Positions 7,686 to 15,678 of a DNA stretch of 37,154 nucleotides are shown here, in pieces. Location: IMG/VR virus record IMGVR_UViG_3300035698_003662, positions 1 to 37,154 of that record. One strand, given 5' to 3'. Every line of letters starts with the position of its first letter. The stretch's first letter is position 1. The notes beneath the pieces are model-generated. The model saw only the letters and a list, made by a program, of their open reading frames with translations, ran no database searches and was not told the origin of the DNA. The position numbers were made by a program, and so were the translations under genes. The DNA comes from a virus.

Positions 7686-8603
7686 TTAAGCTACTGCGTT
7701 TTTGATAAGATAAGCCGCTTCAACTGCCACAAACTTTTGTGTGTAGTTTTCATTAGCTCGTACATATCGTGCTTCTGCGTCCACGTCGTCCCACTTCTTA
7801 ACCTTTCTGTCCTCATACTTGAAGGTAAACCCAAGTGTGATTGAGCGAAGGCGAGCGGCCGGCGCAATATACATTAGCCATGCGTGCTTTCCCCAAATAT
7901 ACCCCATGCTACTTGTAGCACCTTCGGTTGCGGTTTCATAAATTGCCGCCGCAACAATCACTTTGCTAACACCAAATAGGCGCGCTAGTAATTCCTCTGT
8001 TGCTACTCCGAGTTGAGAGTATTTAATTTTTTCTACAATGTCCGGGTGTTCAATCAAAGTGTCAAACACTTCTTGACTCAATACTAGAGTGTTTGGCTTT
8101 CGGCCAATCGCTTTTTGTACTGTTTGTCGTCCCGTTTTAACGTCCCCTAGTGGGTCCGAGTTTGTGTAATCACTCCATTGTGATGTACCGGAAAGAGTCG
8201 TGTTTGCGGTCATTATAGCTGTACTCGCCATAGAAGTTGCAAGTGCAATTTCTTTGTCGATTTGCAACTGCTCGGTAATGTTTTCGGTTGCGTCCATTTC
8301 CGGGTTAAGTGCGCTATCTGCCTGTCTGATAATCTCCCATGGTGTTTTCTCTTTCAATGCGTGGTCCTCTGTTGTAAAGCTAGCTGTTGAAAGCCCGTAC
8401 TCTACTTCATTAGCTTTGGCACCCGCCGCACGTTTTGTTGTGTTGCGTCTAAACTTTGCTTTATCGTATACGTAGTATTTACCGGTTTCCTTTCCTGTTG
8501 GAAAAGAAGGGAAAAGCATATCTGCAACATACATTTCGTTACTGTACGCTTTTGATACGTTTGACAATACCGGGTCTACTACAACATCTGTTCTAACTAA
8601 CAT
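7686..8603 (-). CDS. major capsid protein (HK97 fold)
   Basis: A 305-residue protein, the main shell subunit. Features typical of short HK97-fold capsid proteins are: an N-terminal arm (MLVRTDVVVDPVLSNVSKAY), ADMLFPSFPTGKETGKYYVYDKAKF, the TTEDHALKEKTPWEIIRQAD spine-helix segment, and NTLVLSQEVFDTLIEHPDI in the P/A-domain region. The C-terminal ITLGFTFKYEDRKVKKWDDV segment is close to those in related capsid proteins. There is no N-terminal delta domain, consistent with a separate scaffold fused to the protease upstream. It follows a decoration-like gene by 28 bases. Leader is A-rich, no Shine-Dalgarno. Confidence 0.85.
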   Translation of the reverse strand: MLVRTDVVVDPVLSNVSKAYSNEMYVADMLFPSFPTGKETGKYYVYDKAKFRRNTTKRAAGAKANEVEYGLSTASFTTEDHALKEKTPWEIIRQADSALNPEMDATENITEQLQIDKEIALATSMASTAIMTANTTLSGTSQWSDYTNSDPLGDVKTGRQTVQKAIGRKPNTLVLSQEVFDTLIEHPDIVEKIKYSQLGVATEELLARLFGVSKVIVAAAIYETATEGATSSMGYIWGKHAWLMYIAPAARLRSITLGFTFKYEDRKVKKWDDVDAEARYVRANENYTQKFVAVEAAYLIKNAVA

Positions 8604-8631
8604 AGTGTTTTTTAAATTAAGTTAATAATGC

Positions 8632-9009
8632 CTAAGCAACGGATAGAGTGAAGATACCAAGTTGTACCTCGATAACGTCCCCGTCTGTGGCGCTTGTTTC
8701 TAATGCTCGACCGATTATTACGTCTAAGTCGGTAGTTGTTGTAAGCGCTCGTCCGTCTGACTTTGCGGTTACCCAATCACCAAGAGTTACTACACCCCCG
8801 GCTACTACCTTTGAAGTTCCAAGGAAACGGTAAATTGCCGCTTCGCCGGACGCTGGCTTGTTTTGAAGTACACCAACTATAAGGTCGGTTGCCCCTTCGG
8901 CAATCTCGACATTACCGGAAGCGTCAAGCTGTACAATATGATACTTTGCTGACGCTAAACTTTCGCCGGCTGTACCTGTTCTCTCAAAATCTGCTATTGA
9001 TTGACTCAT
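8632..9009 (-). CDS. capsid decoration / stabilising protein (DUF2190-like)
   Basis: A 125-residue protein of the small beta type found between scaffold and capsid genes. Residues 15-60 (ESLASAKYHIVQLDASGNVEIAEGATDLIVGVLQNKP) and the later GGVVTLGDWVTAKSDGRA match the DUF2190/RecA-like-named phage decoration pattern 'G-x-V-x-x-G-D-x-V'. Such proteins bind the outside of the shell at three-fold sites. Gene order protease-decoration-capsid is conserved in many siphophages. No SD sequence. The family call is from pattern. Confidence 0.65.
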   Translation of the reverse strand: MSQSIADFERTGTAGESLASAKYHIVQLDASGNVEIAEGATDLIVGVLQNKPASGEAAIYRFLGTSKVVAGGVVTLGDWVTAKSDGRALTTTTDLDVIIGRALETSATDGDVIEVQLGIFTLSVA

Positions 9010-9037
9010 GGTATTTTAAGTTTAATTTGTTAATAAA

Positions 9038-9856
9038 TTATTTCTCTGACTCGTAACGGTGAGCAAGTGCGGGGTTTTCTTCACAAACTCGTTTTACTGC
9101 GTCTGTGTATCCCATACCTTTATTTTCACTCATTACCTTTTTGGCTTTTGCGTCAAGTTCTGCAAATGCTGTACCTTCTGTGTTTCCACCGTTACCAATC
9201 TCGTTAAACAAGTTGGTTGCCGGGATAGCATTTACTAAATCTGCAAACTCCTTTCTCTGCACGTCTGTTGTAAGTCCCTTCATAAAGCTAAATACTTTTT
9301 CGCTTTGTGCCGGTAAAAATCGTCCTTCTGAGTTCTGCTCTGAAAAGACAAGTTTATTTGACTGTGTTTGTATTTTAGACATTCTCAATTCCTCTGACGC
9401 TTCGTAACCCGCGTTTGCCTTTGTTGAAAGCACTTTTGCTTCTGCTATTGACATAATCACGTTACCTTTACCGTCTGTCTTAAAATCTGACGCCTCTGTT
9501 GGTGCGCCTTCCTCTTTCTTTTCCTCTACCGGAGCGTCGGGTGCTTTCTCTGACCCGTCCTCATTCTTGCCGGCTTCAACGTTGGCTTGCTTTTCTGCGT
9601 CGGTCAATTCTACAGGTGCGTCTTTTGCTGACCCGTCGCGGTTAAGGCCCTTTGCCTCGTTAGCGTCGCCTACCTCTTTTGCTTCACGTGTTGCTTTTTC
9701 CTCGTCGGTTTCTGCGGGTGCTTCCTCAACTTTTAGCACGCTTTCAAAAGTGGTTTTTTGTTCGTCGTTGAGTTCGTCTTTATGCTCAACTACAAACGCT
9801 TTTTCTTCTGCCGAAAGTTCCTCAACTTTCTTGGCTAATATTTCTTGTAAGTTCAT
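9038..9856 (-). CDS. possible nested scaffold gene (internal start in the protease gene)
   Basis: An in-frame ATG at 9856 begins MNLQEILAKKVEELSAEEK, exactly where the protease domain ends and the helical scaffold begins. It is preceded by an A-rich stretch (GAAAATAACAACATG) like that of accepted starts in this genome. It would give a 272-residue scaffold alone. Nested scaffold genes are known for lambda C/Nu3 and Mu I/Z. Whether this start is used is inference. Confidence 0.5.
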   Translation of the reverse strand: MNLQEILAKKVEELSAEEKAFVVEHKDELNDEQKTTFESVLKVEEAPAETDEEKATREAKEVGDANEAKGLNRDGSAKDAPVELTDAEKQANVEAGKNEDGSEKAPDAPVEEKKEEGAPTEASDFKTDGKGNVIMSIAEAKVLSTKANAGYEASEELRMSKIQTQSNKLVFSEQNSEGRFLPAQSEKVFSFMKGLTTDVQRKEFADLVNAIPATNLFNEIGNGGNTEGTAFAELDAKAKKVMSENKGMGYTDAVKRVCEENPALAHRYESEK

Positions 9857-10405
9857 GTTGTTATTTTCGTTAAGATTAAATTGATTGTTAATAATAGGTT
9901 CACTCATTACGACCGCCGTTAATTCCTTGAAGTATGGTTTGTTTGTTAACGCGCCACCTACAAGTACGTTGGTGTATATTGCCCGGGTTTCCGGGTCCTC
10001 ATACTCCGAGTAAAACTCGGGGCTAAAAAACTTAAACGCTTTTTCGGCCAAGAGGGTTTTTCCCTTCTCGGTCCATTCTACCACGGCAAACAAGCCGTTA
10101 GCGCCTCTGTCAATTAGTTCCGTAAACCAAGCAATGGCCGGTAACTCACCGCCACCCATTCCGTTATCGTGGCCCTCTGTAATGGGTATGCCTTTACGTA
10201 AGCCGTTATCGAAGTTCTGTTTAAATTGTGCTATATCCTCGCGTTCAATTACGAGTGGACCATAAGCCGGGTGGTTCCACTTGCCTACTGGTAAAACGTG
10301 TATTTCTCCGGGTGCGCCTTCGCTTGCGGTTCTTTCCGCAAACATGTGCATTTCGATTGGAAATATAACCGGTAACCGTTTTGTTTTTTGGTCCTTTAGT
10401 TTCAT
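9038..10405 (-). CDS. prohead protease (Mu gpI-like) fused to scaffold
   Basis: A 455-residue protein. Residues about 20-170 match Mu gpI-type head maturation proteases: GKWNHPAYGPLVIEREDI, IPITEGHDNG with the likely catalytic His, AIAWFTELIDRGANGLFAVVEWTEKG and FKFFSPEFYSEY with the likely catalytic Ser. Residues about 185-455 are a Glu/Lys/Ala-rich, helical scaffold with a disordered centre (DAPVEEKKEEGAPTEASDF). The protease cleaves the scaffold, and perhaps itself, during shell maturation. The start ATG at 10405 lies six bases after a TATAAT box. It directly precedes decoration and capsid genes. Catalytic residues are assigned by family pattern. Confidence 0.75.
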   Translation of the reverse strand: MKLKDQKTKRLPVIFPIEMHMFAERTASEGAPGEIHVLPVGKWNHPAYGPLVIEREDIAQFKQNFDNGLRKGIPITEGHDNGMGGGELPAIAWFTELIDRGANGLFAVVEWTEKGKTLLAEKAFKFFSPEFYSEYEDPETRAIYTNVLVGGALTNKPYFKELTAVVMSEPIINNQFNLNENNNMNLQEILAKKVEELSAEEKAFVVEHKDELNDEQKTTFESVLKVEEAPAETDEEKATREAKEVGDANEAKGLNRDGSAKDAPVELTDAEKQANVEAGKNEDGSEKAPDAPVEEKKEEGAPTEASDFKTDGKGNVIMSIAEAKVLSTKANAGYEASEELRMSKIQTQSNKLVFSEQNSEGRFLPAQSEKVFSFMKGLTTDVQRKEFADLVNAIPATNLFNEIGNGGNTEGTAFAELDAKAKKVMSENKGMGYTDAVKRVCEENPALAHRYESEK

Positions 10406-10411
10406 GTTTTT

Positions 10412-10417
10412 ATTATA
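10412..10417 (-). promoter_or_regulatory. -10 box for the protease/capsid genes, leaderless spacing
   Basis: TATAAT (minus strand) is followed by six bases (AAAAAC) and then ATG at 10405. A start of transcription about seven bases after the box would put +1 at the ATG. No convincing -35 is seen; TTGCAT lies 15 bases upstream. Confidence 0.5.
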
Positions 10418-10453
10418 CTATAAAATTATGTAATGCAACAAGCATGTGTACAA

Positions 10454-12823
10454 CTACTGGCCGGCTTCTTTATCTTTAATTTTCTTTGCGGCCGGGCTTG
10501 TCTTTTTAACAATCGGTGTTTTTGGTTGTAACAATTCGTTTGTTGCGTCGCCTACTCGGTCCCGGATACTCACCGGTACACCACTAATCTTTGGCTTGTT
10601 TTCCTCTGCTTGTAATATCTCGACCCATATACCACGGCAACTACTATGGAAAACTCCCACCTTCCCGAGTGGGTCCGTTTTTTCAACTATCCTTTCGTCA
10701 ATACTCAAGCAAAAATTACATGTCTTTGAGTCTAGTATTTCTGACCTCTGTAATGCGTAAATCTTTGTTTGGTTTTTATCAAATACCGTTTTACGTCCAA
10801 GGTTGATATGTCCGGCAATAACAATGTTTGCTGTGTCCCGGGTTACTTTATCTACAACCTTAACAATTGCGGCGTCCATTGCTCCAATAGTGTTTGCGGT
10901 GCTTTCACCTTTTGCCAACTTGTCGGCCAATACAGTTTTGGCACTACTGGTAATTGCTTGTGCATGCTTCGCCGCGATTGTGTCGGACCCAATACTTATT
11001 GAGCGCAACACGTCTTTGTTGTCGGCCGGTGCCTTAACTCCCATTTCTCTTGCCGCGTTATTCTTTGCAAAGTTGTATGCCTTGCGCATTATTTCGTTAA
11101 GTAATGTTGTGTACTTGGCCGTAAACTTTGTTTCCAACTTTTTAATTCCGGCAACGTCGCGTTTATCAATAAGTGGTGTTAACTTTTTAAGGTATTCGTC
11201 CTTTGAGTCCTTTAATAGTTTTCGGCTTTCTGTGGTCAACTCTTTTTCGAGCTTGTCCATGTTTGCCTGTATGCTTTTGAAGTTAACTTTTTTTTCTGCA
11301 AAAGTGAGCTTGCGCCAACCCTCGAAGTCGTTGTTTTCTTGGAAGTAACGCCATGTCAAACTGCCGTGTTGTTCTGCAAGTACTGTGGTGGCCATTGAAA
11401 ACAACTCACGGTGTTTTTTAATTCCTTTTATTTGCTCGAGCTTGTCACTTACAAAGTCGATTTGCTCGGCCATGTCCATGCTGACAAGTGCGGTTTTTAT
11501 TGCGCTCTCAACGTCTTTTTCTGATACTTTTTTTTTACGTATTAAATCTGACATTCCCAACTCGTCGGCCACGTCGTCAATCTCTTTTTGTTCTGCCTTT
11601 TTTTCGTTGTCTTTTTCTGTGTCGTCCTCGGTCCTTGTGGGTAATCCCATAAGCTCACGCAAGTACTGGTCGTCTGCGTCGATTGGTCGAAGTCCACCGG
11701 ATTGTGTAAGTCGTTGGTATGAGGTTGAAAGTTTATCAACGTCAACACGTGAAATACCGTTGTAATCGAGTTGTGGGTACACGTCTACGTTTTCAAAGTT
11801 AAGGTCCACCAATTCTTTTATCGCGTACTTGTTAATGACGTCGACAACACCGTTGGCTATTGCTTCGAGTGATTGTAAAAATAAACTTGTATGGTCCTCG
11901 GACAATGCCCGGCTTCCGGTGCTTCCACTTCCAAGGTCAAGAAATTGCGCTAATACCGAAAGTGTAATCTCTCTATTGTGATATGCAATTGCGCGCGACG
12001 GGTCACGTACAGTAAGCCCCTTCATGTCTTTAAACTCAACGTCCATGTCGTCCGGCTCAAGCAAGTATCCTTGTTCGCTTGCTCGTAGGTTTTGCAATAC
12101 TGCTTTTGCCCGGGTAACGTCTGCCTCGGTATAACCGTTTGGCATTTTTACAAATGGTACACCAAGCCCTTGTCGCTCATGTGCTACCGCGTCAATCTTT
12201 TCAATTTTATATTTAATATCGTAATGCTTGTATGCGGCACGTAACAAAGAAGTACCCCACCAGTTCTCACCTTCCATTTCGTTTACAAAAATAAGTAGCT
12301 TCTCAATTGGTATTGAAACATTGTCGGCCGCGTTCGGTGCTTGCTGTTGTATTCCTTTTTCACCGGTTGCCGTTTCCCAATGCGTAATACTAATTGGCAT
12401 GCGCGGACCAAACTTACCCCATATCACACGTTGGATTCCGTCTACTTCTCGAAGTGCATATACTTTTTCAAAAACCATTACACCAAACGGCAACATCAAA
12501 AGAGCTTGTCGCAAGAAGTCGTCCCAAGTAATAGACATTTCCTCAAAAAGCGCCCTCTCTATGAAGTCGCGTATTTCAATATCCTTTTCGTCCTCACTTG
12601 CTGAATTGACAAACCAATTGGCACGTCGTATAGGAAGTTGACAAGCTGACATTGCCGCTCTCACCGTTGCGTCTGACTTACGCATTTTGTCGAAAACTTT
12701 TATGCCCTTAACGTCGGAAAGGTCCGAGTTATATTCTTCGGTTATAATTCCCGAAAAAATGTTTGTACCGGAAACTCCTATTGCCGGTGATTGTGTCTTT
12801 TTTTCTTTGGGGTCTTTAGCCAT
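10454..12823 (-). CDS. portal protein (DUF935/Mu gp29-like) fused to a MuF-like minor head domain
   Basis: A 789-residue protein. The first ~430 residues match the DUF935 portal family: TVRAAMSACQLPIRRANWFV, RDFIERALFEEM, WGTSLLRAAYKHYDIK, GLGVPFVKMPNGYTEAD and GSGSTGSRALSEDHTSLF. The C-terminal region ends with the MuF-type pattern, RSEILDSKTCNFCLSIDERI then FHSSCRGIW, with Cys pairs and a His-Ser-Ser-Cys likely binding zinc. In Mu these are separate proteins (gp29 and gp30); here one chain would form the portal and carry the minor head domain. I chose ATG 12823 (MAKDPKEKKTQ) over the upstream ATG at 12871 because a TGG-TATAAT box ends 13 bases before it. It begins just past the terminase stop. 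Confidence 0.8.
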   Translation of the reverse strand: MAKDPKEKKTQSPAIGVSGTNIFSGIITEEYNSDLSDVKGIKVFDKMRKSDATVRAAMSACQLPIRRANWFVNSASEDEKDIEIRDFIERALFEEMSITWDDFLRQALLMLPFGVMVFEKVYALREVDGIQRVIWGKFGPRMPISITHWETATGEKGIQQQAPNAADNVSIPIEKLLIFVNEMEGENWWGTSLLRAAYKHYDIKYKIEKIDAVAHERQGLGVPFVKMPNGYTEADVTRAKAVLQNLRASEQGYLLEPDDMDVEFKDMKGLTVRDPSRAIAYHNREITLSVLAQFLDLGSGSTGSRALSEDHTSLFLQSLEAIANGVVDVINKYAIKELVDLNFENVDVYPQLDYNGISRVDVDKLSTSYQRLTQSGGLRPIDADDQYLRELMGLPTRTEDDTEKDNEKKAEQKEIDDVADELGMSDLIRKKKVSEKDVESAIKTALVSMDMAEQIDFVSDKLEQIKGIKKHRELFSMATTVLAEQHGSLTWRYFQENNDFEGWRKLTFAEKKVNFKSIQANMDKLEKELTTESRKLLKDSKDEYLKKLTPLIDKRDVAGIKKLETKFTAKYTTLLNEIMRKAYNFAKNNAAREMGVKAPADNKDVLRSISIGSDTIAAKHAQAITSSAKTVLADKLAKGESTANTIGAMDAAIVKVVDKVTRDTANIVIAGHINLGRKTVFDKNQTKIYALQRSEILDSKTCNFCLSIDERIVEKTDPLGKVGVFHSSCRGIWVEILQAEENKPKISGVPVSIRDRVGDATNELLQPKTPIVKKTSPAAKKIKDKEAGQ

Positions 12824-12836
12824 ATTCTTATTAAAA

Positions 12837-12845
12837 ATTATACCA
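12837..12845 (-). promoter_or_regulatory. extended -10 promoter upstream of the portal gene
   Basis: TGG-TATAAT on the minus strand ends 13 bases before the portal ATG at 12823. The -35 region is weak (AACAAC at 17-base spacing); a TTGACA is present but at 23 bases. The extended TG probably compensates. Confidence 0.5.
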
Positions 12846-12854
12846 TGTAAGCGA

Positions 12855-14453
12855 TTAATGTTGTTTGTCAATAAGACCTGTTGTGCGTAGCGACGTTATA
12901 AGTGGGTCATTTTCTACCTTTTCGTCCGTATCTGTATTTGGTGGGTTTTTAAAATGTCCACGTTCTTGTCCTAATGGCCAATGCTGTAATGCACACATTG
13001 TTGCGTCCGGTATGTGGTCGTCTTTCTTTACTGGCTTGTTGGTCCCTTCAATGTACCGGTATCTTTTGTGTTGCCATTTTGCAATCGGCATGGTAGTTGG
13101 GATTTTCATTTTGCGCCTTTGGAAGTGCGCACGGTAGTTTCCTAACATTCCTACTTTCTCCTTACTAAATACTACCTCAACAACCTTGCAACGTAAACGT
13201 CTTTTTGTTAACTCTCTTTGTAATGCGTCGTTCTCAAACTTCCCCGCACTATCGGCATAAATAACTCTAATATCAAACTTCGCTACGTCTTTGCAAACGT
13301 CGTCAATAATTACTTCACTTGCAACTTGCGTATAGTTCTTATTTTTTAACGTCACCTTCACGGCGTCGATATGGTTCATAAGGGCAACCCATGACGTCAT
13401 GCTTGAAAATCCCCAGTCAAGGCCACCAATCACTTGCGCACCTTTAATATAATTATACTTTTTTGTGCGCTTTTTATCAAACATTGCGGCCTCAACGTCC
13501 ACCGGGTCGTTAACCAATCCGCTTGCACTTGGTCGCGTTCCCATAAACTCAACTAAAAACCAATCCTTTGTTGATTTTCCTTGCCATGCCGATATTATGT
13601 TTTCAATCTGTACCCAACCCTCGGGGTCACCCGTTCTATTTCCGCACAACTCTTTAAGCTCTTGCAAGTCCGGTATCTGTCTGTTCAATTCCTCGTCGTC
13701 CCAAATGTTCGGATTAAAACTTTCTGTTACGTCGAAAATGTCCCAACTGAAACGTGTATACCCTCGCTCGTCGGCTTGGTCCCATATCTCTTGAAATATC
13801 CCAAAGATTTTGTGAAAGGTTGAAGTAAGAATTGTTAACGGTTCCTTGCTCGAGGTAACCATTGGCAATGCGTCATTCATTATTTCGTCCTTGGCTTCGC
13901 AAACTTCGTCGGCCAACAATACGTCCGGGTGAGGTCCACGCACCGCTTTTGGTGACGCCGGCAATGCTTTAAAGTATTTGCCTTTCTTGTCCTCGGTGTG
14001 TTCCATTAACGGGTCCTTCTTACAGTATTTTAAAATGTTGTCGTTGGAAAAAATAATTGCCGAAAAATAACCGTAAACGATTTTGGCTTGAGCGAGTGAC
14101 CCGCCCATGTCTACGATTGACCTTTTACGTAGAAACCAAAGACAAAAACCAAGTGCGCCCATGAGTACGCTTTTACCACCACCTCGAGGACCGGTAATAA
14201 TTATTTTCTTTCCCGCTCGCCCGGTCCATATCTCACCAAATATATATTGAAACTTTGCCGGCCATAGAATATCCGGGTATGTTGCACGTAAAAGTTTAAG
14301 AGGTTTCCCGTGTGGGTTCTCTTTTGTACTCCTAGAGTAATTATCCCTAAAGTGTTCGGGGTCATGCGGTTTTACTTCCACCGCTTCACTTAAAATATTA
14401 AGTGTTGACGCCGGCTCTTTTGGCTTCGTCAATGAGGTCAACGAGGGTATCAT
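12855..14453 (-). CDS. terL: terminase large subunit
   Basis: A 532-residue packaging motor from ATG 14453. ATPase: Walker A GPRGGGKS (about residues 88-95) and Walker B VLLADE (about 177-182, catalytic Glu), with a probable coupling motif near TILTSTFH. Nuclease: GGLDWG with the first Asp (about 345), VIYADS with the second (about 400) and DHIPDA with the third, the RNase H-like triad of TerL. It cuts concatemers and drives DNA into the prohead through the portal. A start at 14540 is open but would overlap the small-subunit gene by 143 bases; 14453 (leader AAAATAAGTTTTATG) overlaps by 56. It is followed directly by the portal gene. Confidence 0.9.
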   Translation of the reverse strand: MIPSLTSLTKPKEPASTLNILSEAVEVKPHDPEHFRDNYSRSTKENPHGKPLKLLRATYPDILWPAKFQYIFGEIWTGRAGKKIIITGPRGGGKSVLMGALGFCLWFLRKRSIVDMGGSLAQAKIVYGYFSAIIFSNDNILKYCKKDPLMEHTEDKKGKYFKALPASPKAVRGPHPDVLLADEVCEAKDEIMNDALPMVTSSKEPLTILTSTFHKIFGIFQEIWDQADERGYTRFSWDIFDVTESFNPNIWDDEELNRQIPDLQELKELCGNRTGDPEGWVQIENIISAWQGKSTKDWFLVEFMGTRPSASGLVNDPVDVEAAMFDKKRTKKYNYIKGAQVIGGLDWGFSSMTSWVALMNHIDAVKVTLKNKNYTQVASEVIIDDVCKDVAKFDIRVIYADSAGKFENDALQRELTKRRLRCKVVEVVFSKEKVGMLGNYRAHFQRRKMKIPTTMPIAKWQHKRYRYIEGTNKPVKKDDHIPDATMCALQHWPLGQERGHFKNPPNTDTDEKVENDPLITSLRTTGLIDKQH

Positions 14454-14910
14454 AAAACTTATTTTGTTTATCTTCTGGTAATTTCTCGACCAATGCTCTA
14501 ATGTCGCCCTTTGAAAGTTGCAACTCGTTTGCAAACTCAATCACTTGCTTACGGTCCCAACCTTTAACATAGGCAAGGTACAACTCCATTTCGTAAGCGT
14601 AGCCGTATGTTTCCAACCGGTCCATAAACGAGGCCCAAGCGTTGGGACTCCTTGCGTCTAGTACACGCATTTGTTCTTCGTTTGTGTTGTCTTTGAATAC
14701 TCGAGTGTTCGCCCATAACGATAACGTGTCCTCGGATATGCCGTACTGTTTCGCAAAATCTTTTTGAAAACGCATATTAACGTTCTTTTTTTGTTTATCA
14801 GTAAGCACGTACCAAGCAACAAAGCGTTGGTAAATATCTTTCTTGTAGGGTCCCTTCTGCTCGAGCATATCTGACCCCCCCCTATTATCTGATTTTCGCG
14901 CCGTTATCAT
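14398..14910 (-). CDS. terS: putative terminase small subunit
   Basis: A 170-residue helical protein immediately upstream of, and overlapping, terL. It contains a helix-turn-helix (DFAKQYGISEDTLSLWANT) as expected for a DNA-recognition subunit, then a helical region ending in LSKGDIRALVEKLPEDKQNK. I start it at ATG 14910 because TGT-TACAAT ends nine bases upstream. ATG 14868 (MLEQKGPYKK) is an alternative, preceded by a run of eight G that could act as a Shine-Dalgarno sequence. That run (14875-14882) lies inside the coding region of the longer form and is slippage-prone. The function rests on position and the HTH. Confidence 0.65.
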   Translation of the reverse strand: MITARKSDNRGGSDMLEQKGPYKKDIYQRFVAWYVLTDKQKKNVNMRFQKDFAKQYGISEDTLSLWANTRVFKDNTNEEQMRVLDARSPNAWASFMDRLETYGYAYEMELYLAYVKGWDRKQVIEFANELQLSKGDIRALVEKLPEDKQNKFYDTLVDLIDEAKRAGVNT

Positions 14911-14919
14911 AGTAAGTTC

Positions 14920-14928
14920 ATTGTAACA
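14920..14928 (-). promoter_or_regulatory. extended -10 promoter of the packaging/late region
   Basis: TGT-TACAAT on the minus strand, ending nine bases before ATG 14910, predicts a leader of only a few bases. It is the first promoter-like site upstream of the terminase genes, so it is a candidate late promoter. The -35 is poor, which may mean activation by a phage factor. Confidence 0.5.
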
Positions 14929-15016
14929 TGTAGCTAAATTAAAGGACATTAAGGTTTGGGTGTCCACTTCTCAACTTCGGATTTTTACTTTTCCATTTGG
15001 TAAAAAAATATAACCT

Positions 15017-15160
15017 CTAGTGGTACATGTCCTCGTTGTACAATGCCTCGTAACGTATCCAATCAACCATGGTGACAATGAATGACGGTACAAACCTACT
15101 GTCCCGGAAATAACTTAATTTCTGCCATAGCCAAAAGCGCTTCGGGTTTTTTATACTCAT
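15017..15160 (-). CDS. small aromatic-rich protein, 47 residues, unknown function
   Basis: ATG at 15160 overlaps the stop of the HNH-AP2 gene (ATGA), and the frame runs 47 residues to TAG at 15017. It begins MSIKNPKRFWLWQKLSYF and contains a hydrophobic helix (FVPSFIVTMVDWIRYEALYN) with many Trp, Phe and Tyr. The tight overlap and non-random composition support a real gene. It could sit at a membrane or be a small protein-protein adaptor; nothing identifies it. About 100 bases without a gene follow before the terminase promoter. Confidence 0.5.
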   Translation of the reverse strand: MSIKNPKRFWLWQKLSYFRDSRFVPSFIVTMVDWIRYEALYNEDMYH

Positions 15161-15678
15161 ATCTTATTTTGATACGCAAGGTCACCGTAAAGCTCTTTTG
15201 CTCTTTCGTTGTATACCTCTGCCGCTTCTTTTTCTGTATTGAAGTTCCCTAAATGATATTTAGTACCTTCTTTCGATACTGTCGCGGTCCAAACCTTTTT
15301 GTGTCCCGGAGTTCTCTTTTTCTTTTTATACACACCTTTATATTTCGACGTTGGCACTCTTTCCTTGAAACTATACTTGCCGTCCCTTATCTTTTTCTCG
15401 CTAAATGTACCCAATAAAAGGTTGGTTTTTCGGAAGTCAAAATGGTTTCCGTTCTTGTGCAAAATAACAAACTTGTCGTTGTCTTTGTTTTCTACAAGAA
15501 ACTTCCCCATTGACACAAATAAGCTCTTTTCTTTGTAAAAACCAATGAATGTTACTACTTTGTCGAGGCGATTTTTTTCTACGTCACTACGTATACACCA
15601 ACTAAAACGTTTGAGGTATGGGTAATCCTCGTCGTCTACAATTGCGTATTTTCCTTGTGTTAATTTTATTTTTTTCAT
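15157..15678 (-). CDS. HNH homing endonuclease with AP2 DNA-binding domain
   Basis: A 173-residue protein. It starts with the usual 'I-x-L-T-x-G-K-x-A-I-V-D-D-E-D' segment (IKLTQGKYAIVDDEDYPYL). An HNH core follows at about residues 70-95 (VILHKNGNHFDFRKTNLLLG), then an AP2-type three-strand domain at about 108-165 (SKYKGVYKKKKRTPGHKKVW, LGNFNTEKEAAEVYN, ELYGDLA). The conserved 'D-H-x-N' is L-H-K-N here, so the first Asp is lost and activity could be reduced. These are selfish mobile nucleases. The gene is inserted between the methyltransferase and terminase genes, overlapping the methyltransferase stop (ATGA) and coupled to a 47-residue gene downstream. Confidence 0.85.
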   Translation of the reverse strand: MKKIKLTQGKYAIVDDEDYPYLKRFSWCIRSDVEKNRLDKVVTFIGFYKEKSLFVSMGKFLVENKDNDKFVILHKNGNHFDFRKTNLLLGTFSEKKIRDGKYSFKERVPTSKYKGVYKKKKRTPGHKKVWTATVSKEGTKYHLGNFNTEKEAAEVYNERAKELYGDLAYQNKI

